This document shows positions 26,134 through 33,395 of a DNA stretch of 64,000 nucleotides, in pieces; the stretch's first letter is position 1, and each line of letters begins with the position of its first letter. This DNA is from Paludibacteraceae bacterium (lineage in GTDB: Bacteria; Bacteroidota; Bacteroidia; Bacteroidales; Paludibacteraceae). The notes beneath the pieces were generated by a model. That model was not told the DNA's origin and did no database searches. It was given only the letters and a program-made list of their open reading frames with translations. The DNA lies in contig JAFVTU010000003.1 in assembly GCA_017503075.1 (NCBI GenBank), positions 1 to 64,000 of the forward strand, in the 5' to 3' direction. A program made the translations under genes and the position numbers.

Positions 26134-26529
26134 CTATCCTTCGTATTTTGGACCTTTTGTATCTGATTTATTTAACGATTCAATAAAATTATAAATCATC
26201 ACGGAGAGGGTATATGACTGTTTTTTTATTTCAATAAACTCATCTTCGGAGATGTATTGAGCGTCCAAGGCTCTGTACAATTGACTGATTAGTTCTTGGC
26301 AAGAGCCTCTAGATATGTACAGAAATTGAATAAATTCTTTTGTTCCACCTCTTCCATACCCTTCTGCGATGTTATCCATAATGGAACCTGCCGATGCTCT
26401 AATTTGTTGCACAAATCTATAATCTTTTTCAAAGTCTTCTCTGCGAGTAAAAGTATAAACCTCTCTTGATAAAGCACGGGCACACTGCCAAATACGCAAA
26501 TCCTCTATCTTATTCACCCAACCAACCAT
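26134..26529 (-). CDS. Four-helix-bundle protein (23S rRNA IVS / S23 family), copy 2
   Basis: 131 residues, with IEDLRIWQCARALSREVY, QQIRASAGSIMDNIAEGYGR and FIQFLYISRGSCQELISQL as in copy 1 (8411-8815). The core again ends KGPKY. The start ATGGTTGG abuts the right-hand array (26530-26583) and the stop lies 4 bp before the left-hand array. It is placed between a giant exported protein gene and a propeller gene, not near rRNA. Function unknown; context suggests it is part of a unit made of the gene and its inverted flanks. Confidence 0.88.
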   Translation of the reverse strand: MVGWVNKIEDLRIWQCARALSREVYTFTRREDFEKDYRFVQQIRASAGSIMDNIAEGYGRGGTKEFIQFLYISRGSCQELISQLYRALDAQYISEDEFIEIKKQSYTLSVMIYNFIESLNKSDTKGPKYEG

Positions 26530-26583
26530 ACTCCTCCATTCTACTCCATTCTACTCTATTCTACTCTATTCTACTCTATTCTG
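26530..26583. repeat. GTAG-family array, right arm of the S23 unit at 26.1 kb
   Basis: Five units of 10 bp in the CTACTCCATT / CTACTCTATT form, inverted relative to 25888-26130. Ends just before the stop of the 1071-residue protein gene at 26605. Confidence 0.9.
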
Positions 26584-26604
26584 CTCCCCTTTATTCCATA
26601 ATTA

Positions 26605-29600
26605 TTATCGTACGCGCGCGCCCGTGATGGTGTATGTTACGCCATCTCGGATGATGTATATTTGTCCATCGCGCATGATCTTCTCCACCTTTGGTGTGGT
26701 AGGTTGCTCTGCCTCTGGCGCAATAGGCACGGAGGTAGTGACGGGTTTTTTGAAGGAGAGATATACTCGTCCGTCAAGTGCTTGCTCTTGTACCTCTTGT
26801 GCTGCCAATGATGAAAAGTCAATGGTGAAGTATCCACGCATACCTTTCATAGTACTGTTATCTACAGTATTTACTGCCAAACGGTTGTCTGCCACCACCA
26901 TCAATGCACCTGCGGGGATATCCGTTGGGTTGATTACTCCGTGGAAGGAAATTGTCAGTTCGTTATCTCCATATATGACAGTTTTTGATTGTGGTTCTAA
27001 CGTCAAATCCGTTCGGCTAACGCCAGTGAATAGCATATCTTCTGTCACATCTGCCTCTGGCACAATCAAGTAGGGTTTGCCAGGGTGTAAAGTAGTGACT
27101 TCTGTAAAATTCAATACAGTTACTGGTTCGTTGGTACCTGTGTCATATAGTGGATCAATACCACTGAAATCATAAGCTTTGGCACCAGACAAAGGGTGCG
27201 TCTCCATTAATCCTGTTAAATCTAATGTAAACGGCATGCAGATAGTATTGTACATGCCCCTTACCAACTTACGAGTGACGGTAAAACTTTCGGTTTCGGT
27301 AGTGTGATTGGTATTCTTCATCAGTTTGATAACATCCTCATTGCTTGCTCCGTCCTCCTTAGAATCATTTTCATCGAGGTGTTTATCCACCCATGTAGCG
27401 AATAATGCACCATCTTGATAGGCATTGTGAACGATGGATTTTGTATTATCTCCTTCGTAGTACCAACCTAATAGTTTACCATCTACATTGCAATTATACC
27501 AAGTAGGATAAGGTGTCCTACTGTGTCCTGTTATCATAGGGTTTAGCTCCCCTATTGATATTGCCAATACGCCATCTTCGTAAGTGACTGTAGGGTTTAA
27601 TTTGCTTACATGTTCCGTATAATAATGATGCCAATGTGTTGGTTGACCATAATCTGTGAAATTGGCGCTAGTTCCATAAGTATTATCATAGACTCCATTT
27701 ACGTTTGTGGGTTTGCTTTCACACTTGAAAAATGCACAAATATTTGCGCGCCAATCTTTAGCAGTACTAATAGTTTTTCCTTGTGCTGTAGCGATACTTA
27801 ACATATAATCACCGAGCCATTTCATCTGAGATTTTTCATTGGTCATAAAATCTTGTATGTAGGATATAGCATGTGTTCCATCAATAAATGTAAGTGCAGC
27901 ATTTATAAATTGAGCATACCTAATCTTGTTGTCTGTAGCACTTTTATATGTAATGTTGTAATCATTAAAATGCGCCATAAATAGTGCCCATAAATTTTCA
28001 TTATTCATATCCCATTCAAGTACATTACTATTATCTGCTAATAGATGGTAGTATCTAACATTATACTCCGCGAACTCAAATTTTGCTACAAGATTGATGT
28101 CTTTCACGGCATAAAACGAATATTCTTCCTCTTTGGTTAATAGTGTTTCTCCGTTATACCAACCTGCAAACTTATGCTTATTGTCCTTGGTAACTTTTAC
28201 GCTTATTTTGGTGCAAGCTTGCACAGATAGCGTGGTATTCCATGCTGCGGACTCTCCATCAATTTGCAATGCGCACTCACCTAAATCGGTATTAAGCGTC
28301 TTACCATCAACTTGACCGCTGACATTCACACTCCATGTTCTGTCAGGACAGTCCACTTCAAATTTATACTCCGCCTTAGCTGGTGTACTAACGGGGGTGC
28401 CGCCTAAGTTGGCAGCCATAGCATATACTCCATATATAGCATAGGAGCCATTGCGCACAACTGCATAAACATTTTGTGCGTAGTCCCACGCAAAATCGAT
28501 TACATATGCTCTATCAGAACCAGTGTCAATAGTAGACGAAATCATATCCACTGGTTTGCTATTACTCAATGCGATATGATCACTAGCTTGGGATTGTGTT
28601 ACCGTGTAGAAACGCGCTTCTTGGGCAAAGCTACCTTGAGCAATAGCTAGTCTAGTAAAGTCGTGATTAAAGCGAATAGCTCCCGTAGCAACATTTTGTC
28701 GGTATAGGTAGGTGCCATCTGTGTAACTCGTTTTGAAATCACCCGACTTTGTCTTATGAATTAGTGAGGAACCGGTTGTATTATTGCTTGTACTGTATGA
28801 AGAATATAAGACTCCTCCGTACTTGTCAAATTGTGCGTTGGCAGTAATCATCGAACCTGTATATGATCCATCGATAGTACTGTGCTGAGTAGTACCTGTT
28901 GCTTTTGTTAAGTTGGTGTATGTACCACCTTTGAAGTCAGTATTATTGATAGGAACTGTGTATATTCCACTATATATATATCCTGCGGAATGATTTGTAG
29001 ATTTACTGTTTACACTAGCAGAGTATAACAGCAACTCCCAATTTTGTCCATCATCGCTTTTTCGTATATCTAAACTGGTATTTGCGAATATGTCTGATTG
29101 ATTGTTGTGGCTAGTCCAAGTTCTTAAATTAGCAGAGGTGATCACGGTAGTCCAATTTGTCATATTGGCGGGGTCCACCAACCATAAATGCGTGGATTGA
29201 TCTCTATCGCTACTTGTTGTCAAGATTCGTCCTGTTCCATCTTGCAGTACTCTGACACGATATGGAACAGCATGAGTGCCTTCGTACCAATTGTTTTGGT
29301 TGACTGTGATACCACTACCCATATAATTTCCTATCGTTGCAGTAAAGCCTGGTGTGTACACATAGATACCGCGTGTAGCATTAGTGGTTGGTTGTGATAC
29401 ATAAATCCGCCCAAAATACGGACTATTCGGATTGTTATCTACATCCACTGAAAAAGGTGATTGCAACTTTTTTACTCGTCCAATTGGCTCGTAGGAGGCA
29501 CTACGTGCATTACATGTTACATCTAATTTCCATGAGTATTCGCCACCAACTAGTCCAACAGTAGAGAGATCAACTTCTACGGAAGAAAAAGTCCCTTTAG

Positions 29601-29820
29601 TTTTTCCGGGTAGTGCAATACGCCCTGCTTCTGCTCCGTTGCTATCAATGATTACTAAATCCACTGAGGTAGCTGGTGCATTCAGAGAATAATTGATAGT
29701 TAATGTGAAAGTGGATGGGTCATATTCAGATGACAACCCATACGCAAAGGGGTTCAAATCTGCTGCCGTTGTGACTAATGCAAAACATAAGGAGAGAACG
29801 AGAAGTAGATGTTTCTTCAT
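26605..29820 (-). CDS. Large exported protein with LNPFAY propeller-like module and helical insert domain
   Basis: 1071 residues. Signal peptide 1-20, then a module that begins LNPFAYGLSSEY (an FlgD/Ig-like beta segment TINYSLNAPATSVDLVI) and continues with propeller-like strands (RVRVLQDGTGRI, GAIRFNHDFTRLAIA, VIDFAWDYAQNVYAV) up to about 480. A Gly-Trp repeat (HKFAGWYNGE) follows, then the same insert domain seen in the amidases (MKWLGDYMLSIA, WRANICAFFKCES) and a beta-rich C-terminal domain. The tail EKIMRDGQIYIIRDG..YTITGARVR is a second type of end motif. It is the minus-arm counterpart of 33396-36878. Enzyme activity not evident. Confidence 0.75.
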   Translation of the reverse strand: MKKHLLLVLSLCFALVTTAADLNPFAYGLSSEYDPSTFTLTINYSLNAPATSVDLVIIDSNGAEAGRIALPGKTKGTFSSVEVDLSTVGLVGGEYSWKLDVTCNARSASYEPIGRVKKLQSPFSVDVDNNPNSPYFGRIYVSQPTTNATRGIYVYTPGFTATIGNYMGSGITVNQNNWYEGTHAVPYRVRVLQDGTGRILTTSSDRDQSTHLWLVDPANMTNWTTVITSANLRTWTSHNNQSDIFANTSLDIRKSDDGQNWELLLYSASVNSKSTNHSAGYIYSGIYTVPINNTDFKGGTYTNLTKATGTTQHSTIDGSYTGSMITANAQFDKYGGVLYSSYSTSNNTTGSSLIHKTKSGDFKTSYTDGTYLYRQNVATGAIRFNHDFTRLAIAQGSFAQEARFYTVTQSQASDHIALSNSKPVDMISSTIDTGSDRAYVIDFAWDYAQNVYAVVRNGSYAIYGVYAMAANLGGTPVSTPAKAEYKFEVDCPDRTWSVNVSGQVDGKTLNTDLGECALQIDGESAAWNTTLSVQACTKISVKVTKDNKHKFAGWYNGETLLTKEEEYSFYAVKDINLVAKFEFAEYNVRYYHLLADNSNVLEWDMNNENLWALFMAHFNDYNITYKSATDNKIRYAQFINAALTFIDGTHAISYIQDFMTNEKSQMKWLGDYMLSIATAQGKTISTAKDWRANICAFFKCESKPTNVNGVYDNTYGTSANFTDYGQPTHWHHYYTEHVSKLNPTVTYEDGVLAISIGELNPMITGHSRTPYPTWYNCNVDGKLLGWYYEGDNTKSIVHNAYQDGALFATWVDKHLDENDSKEDGASNEDVIKLMKNTNHTTETESFTVTRKLVRGMYNTICMPFTLDLTGLMETHPLSGAKAYDFSGIDPLYDTGTNEPVTVLNFTEVTTLHPGKPYLIVPEADVTEDMLFTGVSRTDLTLEPQSKTVIYGDNELTISFHGVINPTDIPAGALMVVADNRLAVNTVDNSTMKGMRGYFTIDFSSLAAQEVQEQALDGRVYLSFKKPVTTSVPIAPEAEQPTTPKVEKIMRDGQIYIIRDGVTYTITGARVR

Positions 29821-30299
29821 GTGTATTGTGTTTTAAGGTGTTTAATTTGTGTTTTTACTTATTGTATAAGTACTATTAGGCGACAAAGGTACAACAAAAA
29901 AATCAAACATGCAAATTCTTTGACCAAAAAGTTAGCTTTTTGTGTAAAAATTGCAATTTTTGCAAACGATTGAGGCCATGATTTCGTGAAAATACGCAAT
30001 GCTTGAATTTTTTTTTCTTCAATATGACAAGTTTTAGCAGTTTGTTGTAGTATCTTTGCAGCGTGAAACCCACAGAAGCTACTTTATTCGGGCTTATCGC
30101 CTTGAATTGACGTACGCATAAATGAGCAATGTAAATGAGACGGATAGTTCGAGCCGTATGGCGAGATAATCACCAACTTGACGCTAATTGTCGATTATTA
30201 AGTGACTTATAATTCTATGTGATTACTATGATATTACTATGTGATTACTATGTTATTCAAGGCACATACCTTAAATATTAAACTATAAACTGATTAAAA
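29821..30299. other. Intergenic region with divergent promoters and 11-bp array
   Basis: Minus-strand -7 box TACCTTTG (29884-29891) serves the 1071-residue protein. A plus-strand box TATCTTTG lies at 30051-30058, preceded by ACAAGTTTTAGCAGTTTGT. After it a 15-codon reading frame starts at 30122 (MSNVNETDSSSRMAR). An 11-bp array (GTGATTACTAT, GATATTACTAT, GTGATTACTAT) spans 30219-30251. The plus-strand leader appears to have continued to the gene at 31919 before the IS inserted. Confidence 0.6.
30051..30058 (+). promoter_or_regulatory. Orphaned promoter separated from its gene by the IS element
   Basis: TATCTTTG followed by CAGCG. It shares a 20-odd-bp upstream element with the microprotein promoter near 4440-4465. 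The next plus-strand gene is at 31919, beyond the IS3 element. Confidence 0.6.
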
Positions 30300-30351
30300 C
30301 TGAAAAAGGTTTACACTATTTCTGGAAAGGTTTCTTAAGAATCGTCAGTTT

Positions 30352-30414
30352 TTGATAGGTTTCCTAAAAAGGTTGTTAGGTATCCTAAAAGAGTTGATAA
30401 ATTTCCTTAATAGG
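30352..30414. repeat. Three 21-bp subterminal repeats in the IS left end
   Basis: Units start TTGATAGGTTTCC, TTGTTAGGTATCC and TTGATAAATTTCC at 30352, 30373 and 30394. The 21-bp spacing places them on the same helix face. Confidence 0.85.
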
Positions 30415-30486
30415 TTGTTGTTTGGCGATTCGGGTGCAAAGGTAATACATTTTCCTGATATATACAAATGGATGTTTGTTATTTTA

Positions 30487-31401
30487 TTAGATGATAGTAT
30501 TACCTTCCTCTCTCTGCCACACGTGGCAGAGAGAGGAAGGGGCAGCTCTTGCCCAATTGTGTTCATCCCATGCTGCTTGTGGTGTACGACTAGCATCCTG
30601 TAGATAAACACTCATCGGCGTACACATATCAATGCTTCGATGAGGACGTACATTGTTGTATAGATCGATAATATGAGCTATCTCTATTTGCGCTTCTTGC
30701 AGGTTTCTATATGCAGTACGATTGTAAATCCATTCTGTCTTCAAAATACCATTCACACGCTCCGCTAAACCATTATCCGTTGGATTGCTATCCTCAGTCA
30801 TGCTAATACGGATGTGATGCTCTTTTAGTGAGAGTACATAGGCATCACTCGCATATTGGACTCCTCTATCAGAATGATGCGTTGTACCACATAAATTGCC
30901 GCCACCTGCTTGGGTTATAGCTTGTTGTAAGGCTTGTTGAGAGTATATCGTTTCTAAAGTGGGAGAAACTACCGCACCAAGTATAGCACGAGAGTAATAA
31001 TCAGTTACCAAGTGTAAGTAGCAAAAACCATCGTCTATTGTATAAATATAGGTTATATCACTCACCCATACTTGATTGACATACTGTACATTAACTCCTT
31101 TTACACAATTAGGATACTTCATATAAATGTGATTAGAGTTTGTCGTGTGCCTTGGCTTGCGAGGTGGGATAATAAGGTGGTGGCGATGTAAGAAACTTAA
31201 GAAGCGATCACGTCCAAAAGGCATCGTATTACCCATGATACCTTGGGCAATAACATACAGTTTTAAACCACCTATTAGAGGCATCAGACTGCGATAATAC
31301 TTTACAATCTCTAACACCTCGTTTTCTGCGGCTTTCTCACTTATTGGACGGCGCTTGTGTTTGTAATATGCCTGAGGGGATTTGCCAAACAGTTGGCACA
31401 A
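30487..31401 (-). CDS. IS3-family transposase OrfB (integrase catalytic domain)
   Basis: About 304 residues in the -1 frame. DDE triad visible: Asp in VWVSDITYIYT, Asp in HHSDRGVQYAS, Glu in DNGLAERVNGILKTEW. HTH_21-type N-terminal segment (YYKHKRRPISEKAAENEVLEIVKYYRSLMPLIGGLKL). The frame is open upstream of the TTG at 31401, back through the slippery site at 31461-31467, so the real product is probably an OrfAB fusion. Intact by inspection. Confidence 0.93.
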   Translation of the reverse strand: MCQLFGKSPQAYYKHKRRPISEKAAENEVLEIVKYYRSLMPLIGGLKLYVIAQGIMGNTMPFGRDRFLSFLHRHHLIIPPRKPRHTTNSNHIYMKYPNCVKGVNVQYVNQVWVSDITYIYTIDDGFCYLHLVTDYYSRAILGAVVSPTLETIYSQQALQQAITQAGGGNLCGTTHHSDRGVQYASDAYVLSLKEHHIRISMTEDSNPTDNGLAERVNGILKTEWIYNRTAYRNLQEAQIEIAHIIDLYNNVRPHRSIDMCTPMSVYLQDASRTPQAAWDEHNWARAAPSSLCHVWQREEGNTII

Positions 31402-31442
31402 AGTGAGGATACTTTGGTCTCTACACTCTGTGCTCAGGCTGT

Positions 31443-31823
31443 CTACTGTTTGGCACCATCTTTTTTTAATACATCGATGCCATCTTCTTCCTTGACAATC
31501 TCAATTAAACGCTCATAGGCTCGAACGCGCAAGCGTTCAAACTCAAGATAGTGGCGAAGCTTCTCATTTTCTGCACGGAGTTTCTCCAGCATTTCGTCTT
31601 TTGCATCCATACCAATTAATTTGGACTGCAAAGGTACACTTTTTTCGGCATTCTTGCAAGAAGAAAGCCAAATAGATAGGGTGGAACGGTCTATTCCATG
31701 CTGAAGAGCAAATTGACGACAAGATAAGCCTGACTTAAAATACAAATCTAGAATCGAGCGCTTTTCTGTTAAGGAATAGCTAGTTCGAGTGATTTTTTTG
31801 AGTTTTTTTTCTTGGTTACACAT
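31443..31823 (-). CDS. IS3-family transposase OrfA (helix-turn-helix, leucine zipper)
   Basis: 126 residues. N-terminal HTH (SLTEKRSILDLYFKSGLSCRQFALQHGIDRSTLSIWL) and a coiled-coil C-terminal part (MLEKLRAENEKLRHYLEFERLRVRAYERL). Near its end the mRNA reads TTAAAAAAAGATGG (A7 at 31461-31467), a classic -1 slippery site. Shifting there keeps the frame open into OrfB. Confidence 0.93.
   Translation of the reverse strand: MCNQEKKLKKITRTSYSLTEKRSILDLYFKSGLSCRQFALQHGIDRSTLSIWLSSCKNAEKSVPLQSKLIGMDAKDEMLEKLRAENEKLRHYLEFERLRVRAYERLIEIVKEEDGIDVLKKDGAKQ
31461..31467 (-). promoter_or_regulatory. Programmed -1 frameshift site in the transposase
   Basis: A7 followed by G on the coding strand. The 0 frame stops seven codons later (CAG TAG), while the -1 frame continues into OrfB without a stop. 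Standard IS3-family arrangement. Confidence 0.85.
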
Positions 31824-31918
31824 AATACTAAATCTTAATAATTGATATTTTTTTTATCTGTTTATGTGTAAACCTTTTTCAGGACGGGACAAACATTAAA
31901 CATTAAACTATAAACATT

Positions 31919-32368
31919 ATGGCAAATTACAAAACTATTGCGCCCGTGGAAGGAATCACGGGCAAACTGTACAAAAAAGACAAGACAGTCTTTCGTCAAA
32001 AATTCGCACACGACTCCAATGGCAGAGTGATCTGCCCTATGAAGAAGGAGGTGTATGTAGTTCAGAACCCACGCGACTGGAAGAAGAATCCCGCCAGAGG
32101 CGCGGAGAAAGAGAAACTAGACCGTTGGAAGGAGGCATGTGCTAAGACCAAAGCCATCTTGGATGATTCAGAGTTGCGTAGCCAATGGGAACAGCAGTGG
32201 CAAGCCCAACTGAAAAAAGCCGAGCCAGATGCACCGATAGATTCGAGAACTAAGAGAAGAAAAATCTACATCAAGTTTGACTGCTATGTGAGGTCGAAAG
32301 TGTGGCGCGAGTTGTGTTGTGTAGAGTGGAGTAGAGTAGCGTTGTGTAGAGGTGGGTTTGGATTGTAA
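31919..32368 (+). CDS. Small basic hypothetical protein cut off from its promoter by the IS
   Basis: 149 residues, begins MANYKTIAPVEGITGKLYKKDKT; charged, with Arg/Lys-rich middle and no signal or membrane segment. I do not recognise the family. The ATG is 37 bp past the IS right end, and no -7 box is seen in between. The last 16 codons (from about 32313, CCVEWSRVALCRGG) are encoded by a GAGTAG-type array that happens to be open in this frame. The natural C-terminus may therefore be shorter (near RSKVWREL). Ends 12 bp from the convergent gene at 32380. Confidence 0.55.
   Translation: MANYKTIAPVEGITGKLYKKDKTVFRQKFAHDSNGRVICPMKKEVYVVQNPRDWKKNPARGAEKEKLDRWKEACAKTKAILDDSELRSQWEQQWQAQLKKAEPDAPIDSRTKRRKIYIKFDCYVRSKVWRELCCVEWSRVALCRGGFGL
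32313..32355. repeat. GTAG-family array at the 3' end of the orphan gene
   Basis: About four units (GTTGTGTAGAG, TGGAGTAGAGTA, GCGTTGTGTAGAG) that encode the C-terminal residues of the 31919 product in the normally stop-rich orientation. Confidence 0.85.
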
Positions 32369-32379
32369 ATCTGAAAATT

Positions 32380-32985
32380 TCATAGCGTAAGCAGTATATT
32401 GCGCACCCACACAGGTGCTAAGGTAATATCATGTTCAAAGTCCGTTTTACTTACATTCTCAACAAATGGCTTAATCTGCGATTTATACTCTTCTGTAAAT
32501 CCGTGTTCGCCTATTTCGCGCATAGCAGATACAATCAGCATCATCAAACGAGATTTGAAAGAAAGCATTTTGTTATCATTTGTATGAATAAATAGGATTC
32601 CCTTACCATCGCCTATGTGAATTCTGCGAGCGGTTCCATTGGTGTAATATACGGCGTTGGTTGCGACTTGTGTAGATAGACCAAGCATATTGAGTGCATA
32701 CGTACCAGAGGGTATAATCTTTACGCGATCTCGTTTTGCGATTGCTTGTGCCACATCATCCAATGATGGCTTGATAACGCCTAGTCCTAGAACCTTGTCT
32801 ATTTGTGGATAATAATAAATCCCATTGGCGATTCGCAAAATAAAATTCTCGTTTGCTAATCGTTGAAAAGCCTTCTTAACAGCATCTCTACTGCCATAGA
32901 CGGAAAAATCTTGCAGAAAGACAAATTTCCCTCGGCCTCTCCTTATAATAGATTGTTTGATAGTATTTTGCACGCTGTTGTCCAT
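32380..32985 (-). CDS. DUF6088 / AbiEi-like winged-helix regulator, unpaired
   Basis: 202 residues from the ATG at 32985 (MDNSVQNTIKQSI). The longer reading frame to 33033 would start upstream of the promoter box. N-terminal winged helix (GRGKFVFLQDFSVYGSRDAVKKAFQRLANENFILRIANGIYYYP) and an AbiEi-type C-terminal fold (IIPSGTYALNMLGLS, VYYTNGTARRIHIG). Relatives act as the antitoxin-repressor of AbiE-like systems or as stand-alone DUF6088 proteins. No nucleotidyltransferase (AbiEii) gene lies beside it. A dyad GTCCCC/GGGGAC at 32994-33020 sits between the -7 box and the start and could be its own operator. Confidence 0.75.
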   Translation of the reverse strand: MDNSVQNTIKQSIIRRGRGKFVFLQDFSVYGSRDAVKKAFQRLANENFILRIANGIYYYPQIDKVLGLGVIKPSLDDVAQAIAKRDRVKIIPSGTYALNMLGLSTQVATNAVYYTNGTARRIHIGDGKGILFIHTNDNKMLSFKSRLMMLIVSAMREIGEHGFTEEYKSQIKPFVENVSKTDFEHDITLAPVWVRNILLTL

Positions 32986-32993
32986 ATACAAAT

Positions 32994-33027
32994 GTCCCCT
33001 TTTATTGATTAATCGGGGACAAAGGTA
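32994..33027 (-). promoter_or_regulatory. Promoter and dyad operator of the AbiEi-like gene
   Basis: TACCTTTG on the minus strand at 33020-33027, immediately followed by GTCCCC (33015-33020 as GGGGAC on plus) and its partner at 32994-32999, 15 bp apart. The spacing fits either autorepression or a leader hairpin. Confidence 0.6.
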
Positions 33028-33033
33028 CAACAT

Positions 33034-33395
33034 TTATTCGAATTATACAAGTTTTTGTGGAGAAAAAACAAAAAATCGCCTTGGTGGGGGGATTTTTTGG
33101 TGTAGAGGTTGAGTAGAGTAGCGTTGTGTAGAGTGGAGTAGTGGTTGAGTAGAGTGGAGTAGAGGTGGAGTAGAGGTGGAGTAGCGGTTGAGTAGAGTTG
33201 AGTAGAGGTGGAGTAGTGGTGTATTTTAGGGATTTTTTTGCTATGTTGTGAAAAAATCTTTGTAATCGTTTGCGTAATTCAAAAAAAAGTTGTACCTTTG
33301 CGCGCTAAATGGTAATACCATTGCAGAAATCAACGGCACCAAATTGTAACCCGCCGCCGAAATAATAACTTGAAAGAATGAAATTAATACATACC
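33034..33395. other. Divergent intergenic region with GAGTAG array and promoter
   Basis: Contains a GTAG-family array (33100-33222, about eleven units) and a plus-strand -7 box TACCTTTG (33293-33300) that serves the 1161-residue protein. No gene or RNA recognised. Confidence 0.7.
33100..33222. repeat. GTAG-family array (GAGTAG type), about 11 units
   Basis: Units such as GAGTAGAGTG, GAGTAGAGGTG and GAGTAGTGGTT, all in one orientation, upstream of the promoter of the 33396 gene. Confidence 0.9.

Larger units (their letters stand above)
30300..31882 (-). mobile_element. IS3-family insertion sequence with perfect 17-bp terminal inverted repeats
   Basis: Ends are CTGAAAAAGGTTTACAC (30300-30316) and GTGTAAACCTTTTTCAG (31866-31882), perfect inverted repeats. 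Inside are orfA and orfB joined by a -1 frameshift. The left end (30352-30414) holds three 21-bp units (TTGATAGGTTTCCTAAAAAGG type), possible transposase sites, and an outward-pointing -7 box (30437-30444, minus strand). I see no clear target duplication. A 14-bp direct repeat ATTAAACTATAAAC lies 9 bp outside the left and 19 bp outside the right end, which is too far to be a normal duplication. Confidence 0.93.

Noticed and set aside
8411..26529. Diversity-generating retroelement (S23 proteins are related to Avd)
   Set aside because: No reverse transcriptase and no template/variable repeat pair were seen in the window.
25888..26583. Invertible promoter or shufflon
   Set aside because: The inverted arms are imperfect tandem arrays and no site-specific recombinase gene lies nearby.
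30122..30169. 15-codon reading frame MSNVNETDSSSRMAR as a gene
   Set aside because: Too short and without conservation evidence; kept only as a leader feature.
30277..31915. Target-site duplication of the IS (ATTAAACTATAAAC on both sides)
   Set aside because: The copies are 9 and 19 bp away from the IS ends and too long for IS3; more likely a repeated leader motif.
32380..33027. Complete AbiE toxin-antitoxin system
   Set aside because: Only the AbiEi-like half is present; the neighbouring 31919 product has no nucleotidyltransferase motif.
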